Assembly: GCA_964030475.1 (NCBI GenBank)
Contig: CAXIPT010000001.1
Location: 26,054,430 to 26,118,429, forward strand
Source: Tethya wilhelma
Lineage: Eukaryota > Porifera > Demospongiae > Tethyida > Tethyidae
Reading direction: 5' to 3'
Length of the DNA: 64,000 nt
Below, in pieces: positions 35,899 to 50,888 of the stretch; position 1 is the first letter of the stretch; each line of letters opens with the position of its first letter. The notes below the pieces were generated by a model. The model did no database searches. It saw nothing but the letters and a program-made list of their open reading frames with translations, and was not told the DNA's origin. The translations under genes and the position numbers were made by a program.

Positions 35899-36448
35899 CT
35901 CTTCACTGACCCACTGGGATGGTGCATGTGTTTGAAACCATTGTACATAATAACTAGAGCAAATTATTATATAGTTTATTGGAAATTATTGGAAATTATT
36001 AAGTGTGTTGTTTGAATTTTTTTTTCCTTTATGTGTTTTGTTTAAAAGTTTGTTTCTATTTTATTTGCTGTTGTGTTGGTAATAGGAAGCAATTAAATAA
36101 TGTTCTTTAAAATTAATTATAGTGCACTCTTAATTTTAATATACATAATTTATTTGATGGGAGGTGCATGGTAATAAGTGGATGTACAATACATGAGAGG
36201 TGCATATATGGGAGAAGTGGGAGAATTTGAAGGGAAACAGGTGGTGGCATACAAAACTACACAGGGCTATAGCTAGCTGGAATGATAGAGACAAACGTTA
36301 GTATTATATCCACACACACACACACAAGGACACAAACGTATGGTATTGTGTTGAAAACAGAATAAGACTGTAGTTGGTGATGTGCAGGGGTTGGGGTGGG
36401 TGAGGGAGTGAGGGATCGAGTCAAACTGTTTTGTGCATGAGGAAAATC
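35899..36448. other. Convergent 3' region, no gene seen
   Basis: AT-rich 3' flanks of AP-3 beta (+) and of the PWWP gene (-). A tandem GGAAATTATT pair sits at 35980-36000. Confidence 0.5.
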
Positions 36449-39957
<3,509 letters not shown>

Positions 39958-40101
39958 GGCTTTGAGTTCTGGCCCGCGAGACTGATGGTTTTGGCTGGGC
40001 GGAACAATTTCTAATTAATGCACACCACACTCAACTTTGTGCTGACGTCAGCAAACTGAAATTGTGCCCAGCAGCATCTCCTGGTATTACCGTCTTTAAT
40101 T
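39958..40101. promoter_or_regulatory. Short bidirectional promoter region, PWWP gene / UBL7
   Basis: Only 144 bp separate the start codons of two divergently read genes, so the core promoters must lie here or within the first exons. No TATA box is evident. Inferred from layout. Confidence 0.5.
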
Positions 40102-42162
40102 ATGCCTACACTGTTTCTAAAGAAGTTCAGAGAGGCCAAGAAGGTGGAGCTAGGCGTGGAGGGTCCCGTGGAGGAGCTGCTGGTCAGGGAACTGAGAGAA
40201 TCAGTGGTGGAGAAACTGAACATCTCAGATGATGAACTGTGTATGCTAAAAAGTTTAATAATTAAATTTTGTGATAGATGACTGTATGTGTGTTGATATC
40301 AAATGCTGTCCCACAGGTTTGGTGTATGGTGGGCGTGTCTTGAAGCCGGGAAAGACTCTGGGCCACTATAAGGCTGGCAATGGCTCTACCATCCATATCC
40401 TGTCCAGACGACAAGAGAGTGAGAAATAGTTTTAGCCATGAGTTAATTCTTTGTTGGAGATTTACAGTGTCAATGTGTTCTACAGGGAAAGAGGAAGGGG
40501 CGGAGTCTAGCCAAGCAACAGGAAACAACAGTCTCATTAATAACCGAAGGATATTAAGATTGGTTCGTGAGCACACAATGTATCATGTACTTGGTTACTT
40601 AGCAAATCTGAATTTCAAATATGAAGTTTAAATTCATCCCAATGCCTACTCAATATCCTCTCTCTCTCTGTTCATCTTCAGATTGGCCGCATCCTCAGCA
40701 ACCCCAGTGTCCTCCAGAGCATGATTGAGGGGACGCCCCTGGCTAATAGTGATGCAATGAGACGTAAGCCATCCACTCCACTTTATTTGAATTTAATATC
40801 AATGATGTAATTTCCCTCCCTCCAGAGGCCATGAGCAACCCAGAACTATTGGCCAGTCTCTCAGATCCTGATGCTATACAACAGTAAGTCCTTCATATGT
40901 TCAATTTCTTATCTTGCTCAAGTTTTCCAATTATAAGTATGTCCTTTCACCTAGTGTCCATGTGTCCCCAGGTATCTCCATGGCAACCCCCACATGGCCA
41001 TTATGATGGAGGGGGTGCTGCGAGCATACAGCATGCTGTTTGGTGGTACCTCAGGGGGGGTGGGTGAGGGGGACATTGTCAGCATGGTTGAGAACAGCCT
41101 GGAGGAGGACATGGAGCTGGTGGAGAGAGACACGGCCGCCAGGGAGCTGGCCAACGCCCAGGAGGAGGTGAGGGGGACACTCCCACCATTGGTGATGTAA
41201 TTGCTTTGGTTGCTAGCACTAGCTCTTCCATGCAATCATCTGTAGAAATATAAATCATTAGGTTAGACAGGTGACTAGCTCAGCTAGATTGACAAGTGAC
41301 TATATCTTTGTGTTTGAACCATTTTGGAAGTTCTGTACTAAGAAATCAGACTCTTTTAAAGCAATCATCATCGTCCTTTGACCTTTCCTTCCTTAGATGT
41401 TTGAACACTCTCAAGCACTTCATGCTCACCAGCAGCAGAGACACACCCACCAGTCCTCTGAGGCCACACCCACTGCCCAACCCACTCAGGAAACCTCTTA
41501 CGACCCATCAACCTCTCGTCAACACGGCACTGTGACTGCATCGGGGGGACCGAGCAGCCTGGGGGGTGGAGGAGTATCACATGATCTATTACAGTCAGCA
41601 CTCGCTGGAGCAATGACCTCGTCAGCACAGGGGTCTCCCCTCACCAGTCTCGAGTATCCAAACCAAAAGTATGAACACTTGAAGGAATTATGTTTGCATA
41701 TAAGTGGTATTTTGTTACTAAAATAACGGTTTTGTTGATAAATGCACAAGCAAATTTTTCTGAATGTCCACGAAACAAAAGTCAGAAAATGTCACTTTTT
41801 TTAGTGATGAAACAACACTTAATGATTTTTTTGTCACGAAGTATTCACTACAGACAAACACACCTACACACACACACACACACACCCACACACCCTCCCA
41901 GTCCAAGTGGTCCCTCCAGCCTCTATTCTGATCAGCCATCATCACTACCAACAGACACTGGTGCCACTGGTACGACCTCTGACCCCTCATCATCATCGTC
42001 AATGGCAACCACCAATCAGAGTGGTGGACTGATCTCTGCTGATAGCTTCCAACAAGCACTGGCAGGAGCTCTCAGCTCCATCCACAGCACACCCCACACT
42101 GAGGTGAGTTCATTGACTACAAGTCTTAGTATAAGACTGTCTGTCTTGTAAAATTTGACTAA

Positions 42163-42194
<32 letters not shown>

Positions 42195-42428
42195 ATTAGA
42201 ATCCTCCTGAACGAAGATTGACGCTGAGAGAAAAGTACATGGCTCAGGTGAGGGAGTTATGTAACATCTCCTAATAAGGCATTAGCTGTTAAATCTCTTC
42301 TGTTTTATTATCATTAGCTTGAGCAGCTCCACCTGATGGGCATCACAGATGATGCCGCCTGTATACATGCCCTGGAGGCAACTGGTGGGGACCTCCAGAG
42401 TGCCCTGGAGCTACTCTACTCAAGATAG
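40102..42428 (+). CDS. UBL7: Ubiquitin-like protein 7 (UBL-UBA protein)
   Basis: UBL-UBA proteins shuttle or bind ubiquitinated cargo. Exons near 40102-40239, 40318-40419, 40487-40563, 40681-40762, 40826-40884, 40972-41167, 41399-41668, 41902-42102, 42200-42247 and 42319-42428. The N-terminal UBL fold shows ELLVRELRESVVEKLNIS and CLVYGGRVLKPGKTLGHYKA. The middle resembles the STI1-like stretch of UBL7 (RILSNPSVLQSMIEGTPL, SNPELLASLSDPDAI). A Ser/Thr/Gln/Pro linker follows with two SFQQALAGAL-type motifs, as in human UBL7. The C-terminal UBA is YMAQLEQLHLMGITDDAA with LEATGGDLQSALELLYS. Length of about 400 residues fits the family. Start chosen at ATG 40102, which opens the first UBL strand. 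Confidence 0.85.
42161..42194. repeat. (TG)n microsatellite in a UBL7 intron
   Basis: About 34 bp of TG immediately upstream of the acceptor for the exon at 42200. Confidence 0.85.
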
Positions 42429-42539
42429 ACACACACACACACTCACTGACATGTACTGTACCATAGCATTGACTGTCACTGCTTATTGCTACATGCATCA
42501 TCATCATGTTGTTTGTCAGTGATCATTTCAATAAGCCAA

Positions 42540-42678
42540 TCATTAATATTAAGGTCACTTAAGACTGTCCCGTACTCCCTGAGAGACATTGGCCACTGGT
42601 AGTTGGTACATCCATTCCACTGGAGGCGCCCTACACCAGTTGTACCATCTTTGGGCAGAATTCAGAAATATCTTCTTG
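42540..42678 (-). pseudogene. Partial duplicate of the last-exon region of the first gene
   Basis: On the minus strand, CAAGAAGATATTTCTGAA, then CAAAGATGGT, CCTCCAGTGGAATG, ACTACCAGTG and AATGTCTCTCAGG match plus 6399-6500 in the same order, with small indels. Translation gives KKIFLN and YQLPVANVSQ versus KKIFLN and YRLPVTNVSQ. Stop codons follow. The homology starts right at the N at 42679. Confidence 0.75.
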
Positions 42679-42679
42679 N

Positions 42680-43064
42680 CAGGAGCTCATGAGGGCCGTA
42701 GGCCCAAAGGAGCGATTAACATCGTATAGTATTGCGTTCCAGACATCGTAATAGGTTTGTAGCAAAAGCGCTTCCTTATATGGATACACAAAGGGATGAG
42801 CTCGAACCAACTACAGCCTTGGGTGGTACTTGAGTTAAGTACTGAATGTAAACATTACTATACTGATATTACAAGGAGTAGATCTAGTACTAAGTGTGGT
42901 CATGAGGTAACCACAGAAACCTTACCAGTACGTGCACCACTTAGACTGAACACTTAGCATTAATTACAGGACTTCACATATATGGAAATAATACAACTTT
43001 TTTTACGAGATGTAAAACACGATGTTAATCGCTCCTTCGGGCCTACGGCCCTCATGAGCTCCTG
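42680..43064. mobile_element. 385-bp element with 46-bp inverted ends
   Basis: CAGGAGCTCATGAGGGCCGT at 42680 is the inverse of ACGGCCCTCATGAGCTCCTG ending at 43064. The 46-bp arms differ at one base and both extend to TTAACATCGT/ACGATGTTAA. No ORF. The left end abuts an N. Confidence 0.8.
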
Positions 43065-44059
43065 TTTAGGCTGGTTGTCAGCTTGTTGTTGTTGTTAGCG
43101 ATCGTTGAGCGCTGTAAACGCTAAGTAGCAGAACAGAATTCTCCCATACATTTCTCCCTATCACTAGCGCTAATTTGCATATTCATTTACTAATTTGCAT
43201 ATTCATCTGTACACCACTGACGTCATATGAAAACGCTCTATTAAAATTTGAAGTTGTAACCACAAAATATAAAGGGGGGAAAAAGTTATAAGCAACTAGC
43301 CCGAAATTATGGCAGCTGCCAACTAATATTTTTACTTTTGCAAAAAAAAAGGCAACTTTTACTCTTTAGGACTGTAATTATTATGAAAAACAATGTTTTG
43401 AGCTGCTTTACATTGTACGCAGCCATTTATTTTGCCTGTGCTGTTTGCTTATAAAATTTTCCTATTAATTTGCTCTTACAAAGTGCTGTAGAGTGAAGAG
43501 TTTTGTGGTGACTTTTACAACCACGCAGTGTAAACACTATCCAGGTGAGTCTAATTTAGTTATCATATCTGTGTTGTTATACCAACTAATAGTAAGTGTT
43601 TAGAGCTGCACTAATGCAGGCTAAAAACGCGTATTTGTGCCCAAAAGTAAACGGTTGCTAGGGAAAAGATTTTTTTTGTGGGGGGGTTTAGACTAAATTT
43701 CTATGCCTAATGTGTACAGTTAAGAGTTTTTTTCTTTGTAAATAAGCTAAAGTTTTGCATGAGCTGGTATATTGGCTTGAATAATAAATGTAATGAATGA
43801 ATAATGCTAAGTTATAGGTACACATGACTGAAATCATTAGTAGACAATTTTGTGGGGTATTTTTTTGTTTACTAATATTATTACATACTATTAGGTATGG
43901 CTAAAATTTTAATGATAAGGTCAAAGTTTTGCATGACCTACCCTTAGCCAGAATTTTGGCTTTAAGTTTCACAGATTTTACATGAGACATACAGCATAAA
44001 TATTATGTGTGTTTTTTTTTAGATAAGGGTTACCATATGCATACTCGCTATCTGATAGT
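43065..44059. other. No gene seen
   Basis: AT-rich DNA with a duplicated TAATTTGCATATTCAT pair at 43170-43206 and short G runs. May be the 5' flank of the next transposon-associated ORF. Confidence 0.4.
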
Positions 44060-44614
44060 ATGCCAGGAAGGAAGTTTAGACTAAGTGTCTATCGAAAGAA
44101 TGAAGAAAGAAGGAAATGGCCTGAGAAACCCAAGGAAGTGGTCTCAACTCAGCTTCTTGTGGAGTCCTCTGATCCCATGCCAGAACCTGATGACCTGATT
44201 GTTTCGCTGCCCCTTAGTGCTTACACCTCATCACCAGTTGAAAGTGTTCAGACACTCAACTCTAGAATGCAGCATATAGACCTACCACACTCATGGTTTG
44301 TTGCTTCTACAACTGGTAGATCCCTCGTCTTGTATAAAGTTCGACCACAGCCCACTCCAACTATTGCAGTAGATGTATTCCTGACAATCACTGTAGATGA
44401 GCTATTCCATTGGTCACTGAGTGTATTTGGCAACAATCAAATCCAATTAGATGCTTTTCCTTCTTTGCCAGTGATGGTCACAACCGTTGATACTCTGTTA
44501 CAGCTGGTGGCATTTCTGGATACATGCAAGATCTGCCATGGTAACNGTAAAGACACATGGAGTTATAGACCATACACTATATTAGCAAATCAGTTCACTC
44601 ATCGTGGTACATGA
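44060..44614 (+). CDS. Hypothetical transposon-associated protein, likely partial
   Basis: An open frame of about 184 codons starting MPGRKFRLSVYRKNEERRKW, with HIDLPHSWFVASTTGRSLVL and ITVDELFHWSLSVFGNNQI and ending in a short CKICHGN segment next to an N at 44546. I recognise no domain. The flanking sequence and paired inverted repeats suggest that it belongs to a mobile element. The frame after the N (KDTWSYRPYTIL) may be unrelated. It is expected to continue into further exons, which I do not see. Confidence 0.45.
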   Translation: MPGRKFRLSVYRKNEERRKWPEKPKEVVSTQLLVESSDPMPEPDDLIVSLPLSAYTSSPVESVQTLNSRMQHIDLPHSWFVASTTGRSLVLYKVRPQPTPTIAVDVFLTITVDELFHWSLSVFGNNQIQLDAFPSLPVMVTTVDTLLQLVAFLDTCKICHGNXKDTWSYRPYTILANQFTHRGT

Positions 44615-45641
44615 TAATTTGCAGTACTATATCGGATTACCTTCCTTTCAGAACAGAACTTGAGCTAGTCCCAGAGTTTCACAGCAGTATGGAAGCATCA
44701 CCAGCATGACTGAAGCTAAGACAGAAGCTTGGATCTTGAGAAACCAACGACAAAGCAGTGTGACTCATTTCATCTCGGTGCTCTTCAATTAGAGAGAAAA
44801 CAGTCAGTCACTTTGAGGTGAAGTTAGCAGCTTTGAGTAGACCAGTCTGACCTCCAGTAATACCTCAACCCTTTCTCTGCTTGTCACCAACCATATTTCA
44901 CCTCAGCTGGCCATTCTGTAGCAGCTACCACGATCACAAAAGATTTCACTCTGATCTGCCACGTGTACAGATTATTATCTACTCGCGTTCAATACTAAAT
45001 AAACCGCGTTGGCAGACAATCCACTTCAAAGGGGCAGCTTCTTTGATGTACCGCTTTTTCTAAAATCTCTCTTTGTGATCATTGCAAGAGTGCCAAATTT
45101 AGAACACAAACTGCCTGACGTCAGCTCTTTAGAAGTACGCATTCTTTTTCCATTTATTCGTCCCTGGTTGGTTAGATCAGTGGGTGTGTCGAAAAAAATC
45201 GAACAAAGACAGTGGAAGCAGCCAAGAAATGGCGAAAAACGATACGTAGAAGTGTTTAGCAGCTAAAAATAAGTAGGTATACCTCCTTTTTGGTTCTTCG
45301 ATCCTTCTAGTTTGTGTTGAAATAGATGCGATAGGCAGAAAACTGGAAGTCGGTGAAAAAGCTGCTATTCAGAAAAAAATTTTTCTAGTGTGCTCAGTAT
45401 AGCTAGATATCCATTAGCGCTACCTGTTTGTGTAAAAATCTGGACAGAAAAGTTGATATTTTGTGTCTTTTGCAAGTTGGAAATTTCCCTAGCAACGCGG
45501 TGCGTGGGCATGACCGACCACCCTTAATGGCAAAAAATTCCTGATCTACAGTATGCCCTATGTTTCAAGAGGATCTAGCAGCTATGACTAGTAAGAATAC
45601 CCCCCAAACTCAATCACATCAGGACAGAGTAATGCTGCCTA
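44615..45641. other. No gene seen; should contain AP-3 beta intron sequence
   Basis: On the minus strand the AP-3 beta intron begins at 45641 (donor GTAGGC). No further AP-3 exon is found between here and 42.5 kb; the next one is on the plus strand at 30006. Confidence 0.5.
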
Positions 45642-45830
45642 CCTCCTTGTTGGGGTCAATGAACTGTGTCCTGGCATATCTGGTGAGCATGTTGATGATG
45701 AGCACCTGACCCCACTCGTCCACGTCCACCAGCAGGTTACACAGCTTACGATAGTTCTTGTGGATGAGGTCGATTCTCTCAGGACAGACCGTCTCAAAGG
45801 CCATCACCACACTGCCAGCTACAAGCTGAG

Positions 45831-45869
<39 letters not shown>

Positions 45870-47985
45870 GGCAGATTCACTTGTACGCTAACAGAGAAAT
45901 GATCAGTCACTTACTGTGGTCTGGTCTTTGAGAAGCTTCTCTATGACTTCAATCAGCTGCTCCTTCTGCTCTGGATCAAGACTACAAAAGAAATAAATTA
46001 ACAAATGCCCCTACTGATTAACCACTAATTAAATAATCACAATATGACATCATCGCAACATACCTGTACAGCTTGGGGATGGCGTGAGCAGCCGTCTTCC
46101 TCACGTATGGAGACATGTCAGTCACAGACTGCAGTGGTGGTGGGCATTAAATAGAATAACCCCAGCTGTTTCCAATTAGGCAAACAAATGACCCCCGCCC
46201 CTCCCACTTACCTCCTTGATAGCCAGCATCATGATGGGGGCAATGATGGGGACCCTGATGCTGGAGAGGACTCTCAGAGCAGAGGCTCTGATGAGCTGGT
46301 TGGGGTCCTTGAGGGCCTTCTGGAAGGTGGAGATGGAGAGCAGGGCCACGTCTTGCTGCTCCTCAGCATAGCGCACCAGGTAGACATAGACCAGCTTCTT
46401 GATCTGTGGGGGGAGTGGAACACTCGTTGCAAGTGGTGATAGCACAATCAACACAGAGTCATACAAGAGACAAGAAATGATTTTGAAGCTAGCGTATCGC
46501 GGGTAAATTTGCCGATTAAATTCTGCACACTGCATTGTTTATACGTGTGTGAACTGTTTGGTGATTTTTAATTTTGCGATTTGCAGAATAGTTCGCCAAT
46601 TCACCGATTTCCTTGCCATACGGTATTACGATAAATAGGATTTCTGGGAAATTTTCTCTAAACGGAGCTCAGAGTGGCAGCTGCACTAATGCTCTGTACA
46701 ATATGTAGAGTGCTTGTCTGGACAATGTCATGACGACATGTGTGTGTACCGTGACCCTTTGGCATCTTTTGTACACACACGAGCAAATTGAGACAATATT
46801 GTGCTATCTTGTTATCAGTAACATGCTACAGTAGAACCTCGATTATCCGAACCTCACTTATCCGAACGCTCGATTATCCGAACAGAGCTGGAAGACCAAA
46901 TTTCGGTTAATTAGAACAAATCTGAACAGACTCCGCCCTTTTTTCGAGCTTGAGGCTTACGTAATCGTGCACGCGGTCACTATTATTCAAGTTTGATCGA
47001 AGAAAAATACAATCTATTAGTGTTCTGAGATGCTAAAGAGCTAGTAAAACTATCGTGGCTACTGCTAGAGCGGTAAAAACAAGCGTAATTTTATCGCTTC
47101 AGTTATCCGAACAAATTTGGTTTTCCGAACACTTGAAGTTAGGCTGTGCCCCAAGGTGTTCGGATAATCGAGGTTCTACTGTACATGCATGTGTACAATC
47201 ACACACACTCACACACACACACACTCACTCACACACATAACACTGATAGTGGACACACACTCTCTCTTGTCAGTGAACAATGGACCCATGTCACATGACA
47301 TGACCATATATAGAGTCATAATGGAGAGCCAGCAACAATGCATTTCAACACAAAATTTTGTCCATATTTCTCTCTCAAGGTATGCTAGGGGTGGCTGTTC
47401 ATGGACATTGAATAGCTTACCTCAGAATTCTTTGAAACTACATTCTTAACGACAGCTGGAAACAAGTCGGCACAATCCTTCCCCTTAGCAACCATCTGTG
47501 AGGGTGGGAGGGTGTGTGTGATGGGAGGGGTTACAAATGCAAGTATGTCTAAGCGAATCGTGTAAGGAGCTACTCTAGTGGCTACGTACACCAACGATGA
47601 GCTTCATAGCATCCAGCTTCTGGCTGTCCTTGCTGCTGTCCAACATTGTCTTCAGATCTTCATGTCTGCATACGACAGAGAGGGAAATAGAAAGAGGATG
47701 CTGATAAAATGGCACCACTCAAATTTATATCAACACATATTTAGAGAAGATAGAACAATTACAGCTTATAAATTGACATACAAACTAGTGCACGCTGTAC
47801 GTAGCCCAATGAGTGTATAAAAATAAGTGACAATATTGAAATTATATGCACCTCTTGTAATCCACTCCAAACAGGGGTTGGTTGGACACCCCCGGGACGC
47901 TGCTATCTCCCGTTGGAGTCTCGCTGCCGAAGCCAGTCCTCGTGTCCTCGGCGCTAGGAGCATTGTAGCCGCCGCCGTGAGCCAT
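45642..47985 (-). CDS. AP3B: AP-3 complex subunit beta, N-terminal part (ends mid-gene)
   Basis: Exons right to left: 47985-47854 ([18 protein letters not shown] to the DYKR region), about 47668-47592, 47498-47424 ([20 protein letters not shown]), 46405-46212 ([37 protein letters not shown]), 46128-46065 ([18 protein letters not shown]), 45982-45915 ([17 protein letters not shown]) and 45826-45642 ([36 protein letters not shown]). These are hallmark blocks of the AP-3 beta trunk, in the right order. The last exon ends on a whole codon and splices out at GTAGGC, exactly what the first exon of the plus-strand part at 30006 requires. No other N-terminal copy is in the window. Confidence 0.93.
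45836..45867. repeat. (GA)n microsatellite
   Basis: GA run which on the coding strand is a (TC)n tract just before the exon at 45826. Confidence 0.85.
46491..46627. mobile_element. MITE of the TAAATTTGGC family
   Basis: Begins GCGTATCGCGGGTAAATTTG and ends CCGATTTCCTTGCCATACGG. Its ATTCTGCACACTGCATTGT block equals that of the copy at 2216-2440. Confidence 0.6.
46829..47181. mobile_element. 353-bp pogo/Tigger-like MITE with TA target duplication
   Basis: Ends CAGTAGAACCTCGATTATCC and GGATAATCGAGGTTCTACTG are inverse copies, bordered by TA at 46827-46828 and 47182-47183. Repeated TTATCCGAAC motifs lie inside both ends. This end sequence is typical of pogo-type Tc1/mariner elements. No transposase. 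Located in an AP-3 beta intron. Confidence 0.85.
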
Positions 47986-48154
47986 TGTAGCAGTCGCAGG
48001 AACGAAGAGAAGAGCAAGAACCTCTCACACAGATAGCTAGCAGTTTCAATTAGTCACGTGAAAGACTGCACGAGTGCGGGTACCGCCCCCTTATTGGAGA
48101 TTAGGGGGAGGAGCTTAGTTAGATAATGATATTCATCAACATGGTAATACAATG

Positions 48155-49513
48155 CTACTCTTCAATGCTCTTTTTCAGGTCTTTAATGGCTGCCTTCAAA
48201 CGTTCAGACTCTTCAATAAACTGTCGTCTTCTTGACTGAGCCTCACTCACTTGCCTCTGAAGACGAATTAGCTGAGCTGCTCTGCGTTTCTGTTAGAAAG
48301 GAAAGAAATACATTGTACCACAAATGTATATAGTGAGGTGGCCCTGAAGGTTCAAACTGATTTTGCTAATTGATCTAAGCTATTTTTCACCCTTTCTAAG
48401 TGATTTTTATCCAACTGATTTTTGATCTAAGCTATTTTCAATCCCTTTTAAGCGATTTTTATTGAAGAGATTTTCATCTAAGCCTAAATTTTGTATCAAA
48501 GCCGTTTTCATCAAAGAGCTGGGGGGCTATTAGAGTACACGTTGTAACACACACTTTGACTCTCTCCCTAATGCTACTACCTTGTTGATCTCCAGCTCAC
48601 GATGCAGTTTTTGTATCTTTTCTCTTCGTTGTTCAATCTGCTGCTCAACATTTCTGATCTCCTGGTCCACTTTCTGGCATTCAGTTTCCATGGCAATAAA
48701 CTCCTCCTTCATAATTTCTGTCTCTTTAATCCAATCCTTCTCCTTGCTTTCCTCAACTGAAAGATAAGATATTTAATGCCATCTTGTACTGACATGGCAA
48801 CACACAACACACCTTTTCTGTGCAGTTCTTCCACTTTCTTTTCTGCTTCCTTCAGCTCAAGTTGCAGAGGATTGTTTCTCTCGACCTCTTCCATCCTCTC
48901 TCTGTGTCTCTCCATCTTCTTACGGTAATTTTCAAACAGCTCTGAATCTTGTTCCATTTTTTCACTGACACACTTCAACTCGTGCTTCAATCGATGGTTT
49001 CTCTCGACCTCCTTCTCAAGGGATCTCTTGAGCTGGTCACACTCGTCCCTCCTCCTAGCCTCCTCGTCCTGAGCCAGACAGATGGACTTGTTTGTGGCAC
49101 ACAGCTGCTTCTCAACACACTGCAGTCGCTCCCTCTCTGGCAATAAAAGAAAGATACAATAATTATTGACGTAAATTACAAGATATTTCGAACCCAACAA
49201 TGTCCTTACTTGTTCTCAGTTGGTCTAGCAATACTCTCAGCTCTTCCTCCATTCTCTCGGCTTCATTCTCTTGGTGCAGCTGTGCTGAGTGGAGCTCACT
49301 GGTCAACTCAGGCAGCTCTCGTCCAACATGTAGCATGTACTCGACTGGCAGTAACACACTCTTACTGCTGTTAACGTCAGCTGCCTTTTCTGGCAAGCAG
49401 GGAGCGCCTTCTATCAAGTCAAAAGACCTGCCAGGAGCTGGCACAGCTGCTGAGAAACTCTTGAGCTCCTCGAGAAGAGAATCCAATCCACCTCCAAGCA
49501 GCTGTTGGGTCAT
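48155..49513 (-). CDS. Coiled-coil protein of unknown function
   Basis: Four exons: 49513-about 49212, 49139-about 48815, 48760-48580 and 48292-48155. After a short N-terminus (MTQQLLGGGLDSLLEELKSF) nearly the whole chain is heptad-like Glu/Lys/Leu/Arg text: MEEELRVLLDQLRTS, KRSLEKEVERNHRLKHELK, FENYRKKMERHRERMEEVE, MKEEFIAMETECQKVDQEI and RLQRQVSEAQSRRRQF. The total is about 300 residues. No other domain is visible. Centrosomal, synaptonemal or tethering coiled-coil proteins would all look like this, so I do not assign a name. It is transcribed away from the ceramidase gene, 164 bp between starts. Confidence 0.75.
48353..48515. repeat. Diverged tandem repeat in an intron
   Basis: TTGATCTAAGCTATTTT and AGTGATTTTTATCCAACTGA blocks occur two to three times with a period of about 60-70 bp between 48371 and 48500. 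Confidence 0.6.
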
Positions 49514-49677
49514 AGTTCATGCTGTACGTTCCTTAAAATTAAATCCCCCGCCATTTTTATACGCATGCCCAGTAAAGAGTAAATTAATTAAATGCCTGAG
49601 ATGCAAATGTATTGTCATGTTTCACAAAATTAAGCTTGTCACTCACAATAGAGAAGCTATATAAGACTATTGACAAA
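49514..49677. promoter_or_regulatory. Bidirectional promoter region, coiled-coil gene / ceramidase
   Basis: 164 bp between divergent start codons. Inferred from layout. Confidence 0.45.
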
Positions 49678-50888
49678 ATGGCAGCTTCATCTATATGGGC
49701 AGCTCACAGCTCCTCCATTGATTGGTGTGAACAGAACTATGCCAAATCCACCATCATAGCTGAATACTACAATGTGGTATGTCAGAGTTTACATAGATTT
49801 ATTATAAAGTATGAATATTGATTTGAATATTCATAACATCATCCAGCTGAGCAATGTTCCATTCTTACTAATGCCCCCTCTGCTAATGTGAGTGCATATA
49901 TAGTCACTTACACACACATGCTTGTGTGAGTGACTATATATCTTCTAATACATTTCAACAGCTACCTGTTCAGACCTTACTCTCGATGTATTGGAGTTGG
50001 CATCAATGCCGTGTGGCTGCTGCTAATGGTCGTTGGATTTGGGTCCATCTATTTCCACGCAACTCTCAGTTTTGCTGGTCAACTCATCGACGAACTAGCC
50101 ATTGCCTGGGTGATTCTGGCTGCCTTCACCATATGGACCCCTCTCAACATGTTAAGAATATGGCCATTCAGATGTAGCAGGTAAAACTAGCTCAAAAATT
50201 TCGTCACGATTCTAGAAACTTTTGCTTTTTTCCCAACAGAAATAGGTTTGGTGTTGTGACTGGACTGATTGGTCTGCTCTCCATTGTACTGGCCCTTCTG
50301 AAACCAATTGTTAATGCGTTTGTACTTTTTAGTACCTGTTTGCCCGCCGCTGTACTACTGCTATCAGAGCTGAAAGGGTATGTACGTATGTATGATTATC
50401 ATGAAACAACACATAAACTTGACTAACCAGTTCACGAGCCAACTTATAATCTAGTAGCTAATTCTTTGAGACAACAGTTACTATTCAACTATCCATCCAT
50501 CTATCCATCCATCCATCCATACATACATACATACACATCCATCCATACATCTATACATACATACATTAACAGGTGCAGTGATCGTCGAGCTTGGAAGCTG
50601 TGCAAGCTAAGTCTCCTCTGGTTGACGATGGCAGCCATTCTCTGGTTCAGCGATCGCATCAACTGCTCATTTTGGCTCTCCATTGACTTCCCCTACCTCC
50701 ACAGCCTCTGGCACATGTTCATCTTCATCTCTGCCCACCTCAGCTGTGTGGTGTTTGCGTATCTTCATGCCCTCAAAGAGGCACCCGGTTCAAAACCAAC
50801 CATCAGGTTTTGGCCTCTGGAGACATTTGAGTATGGAGTAGCCTATGTCGATGTGGACAGAGAGAGAAGTAAGAACCACACAGCTTGA
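49678..50888 (+). CDS. Alkaline ceramidase (ACER1/ACER2-type)
   Basis: Alkaline ceramidases hydrolyse ceramide to sphingosine and fatty acid in the Golgi/ER membrane, using a seven-helix fold with a Zn site of His, Asp and Ser. Exons: 49678-49775, about 49848-49885, 49967-50180, about 50240-50378 and about 50573-50888. Motifs match the family: SSIDWCEQNYAKSTIIAEYY (N-terminal Ca-binding stretch), LSNVPFLLMPPLL, GFGSIYFHATLSFAGQLIDE (catalytic FHAT..D core), SDRINCSFW, YLHSLWHMFIFISAH (zinc-ligand HxxxH) and VRFW-like TIRFWPLETFEYGVAYVD. Hydrophobic helices recur throughout. Start at ATG 49678 gives MAASSIWAAHSSSIDW. The length of about 265 residues is normal. Confidence 0.92.
50485..50572 (+). 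repeat. (ATCC)n/(ATAC)n tetranucleotide repeat
   Basis: ATCC and ATAC units fill the end of an intron immediately before the last ceramidase exon. Confidence 0.9.
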
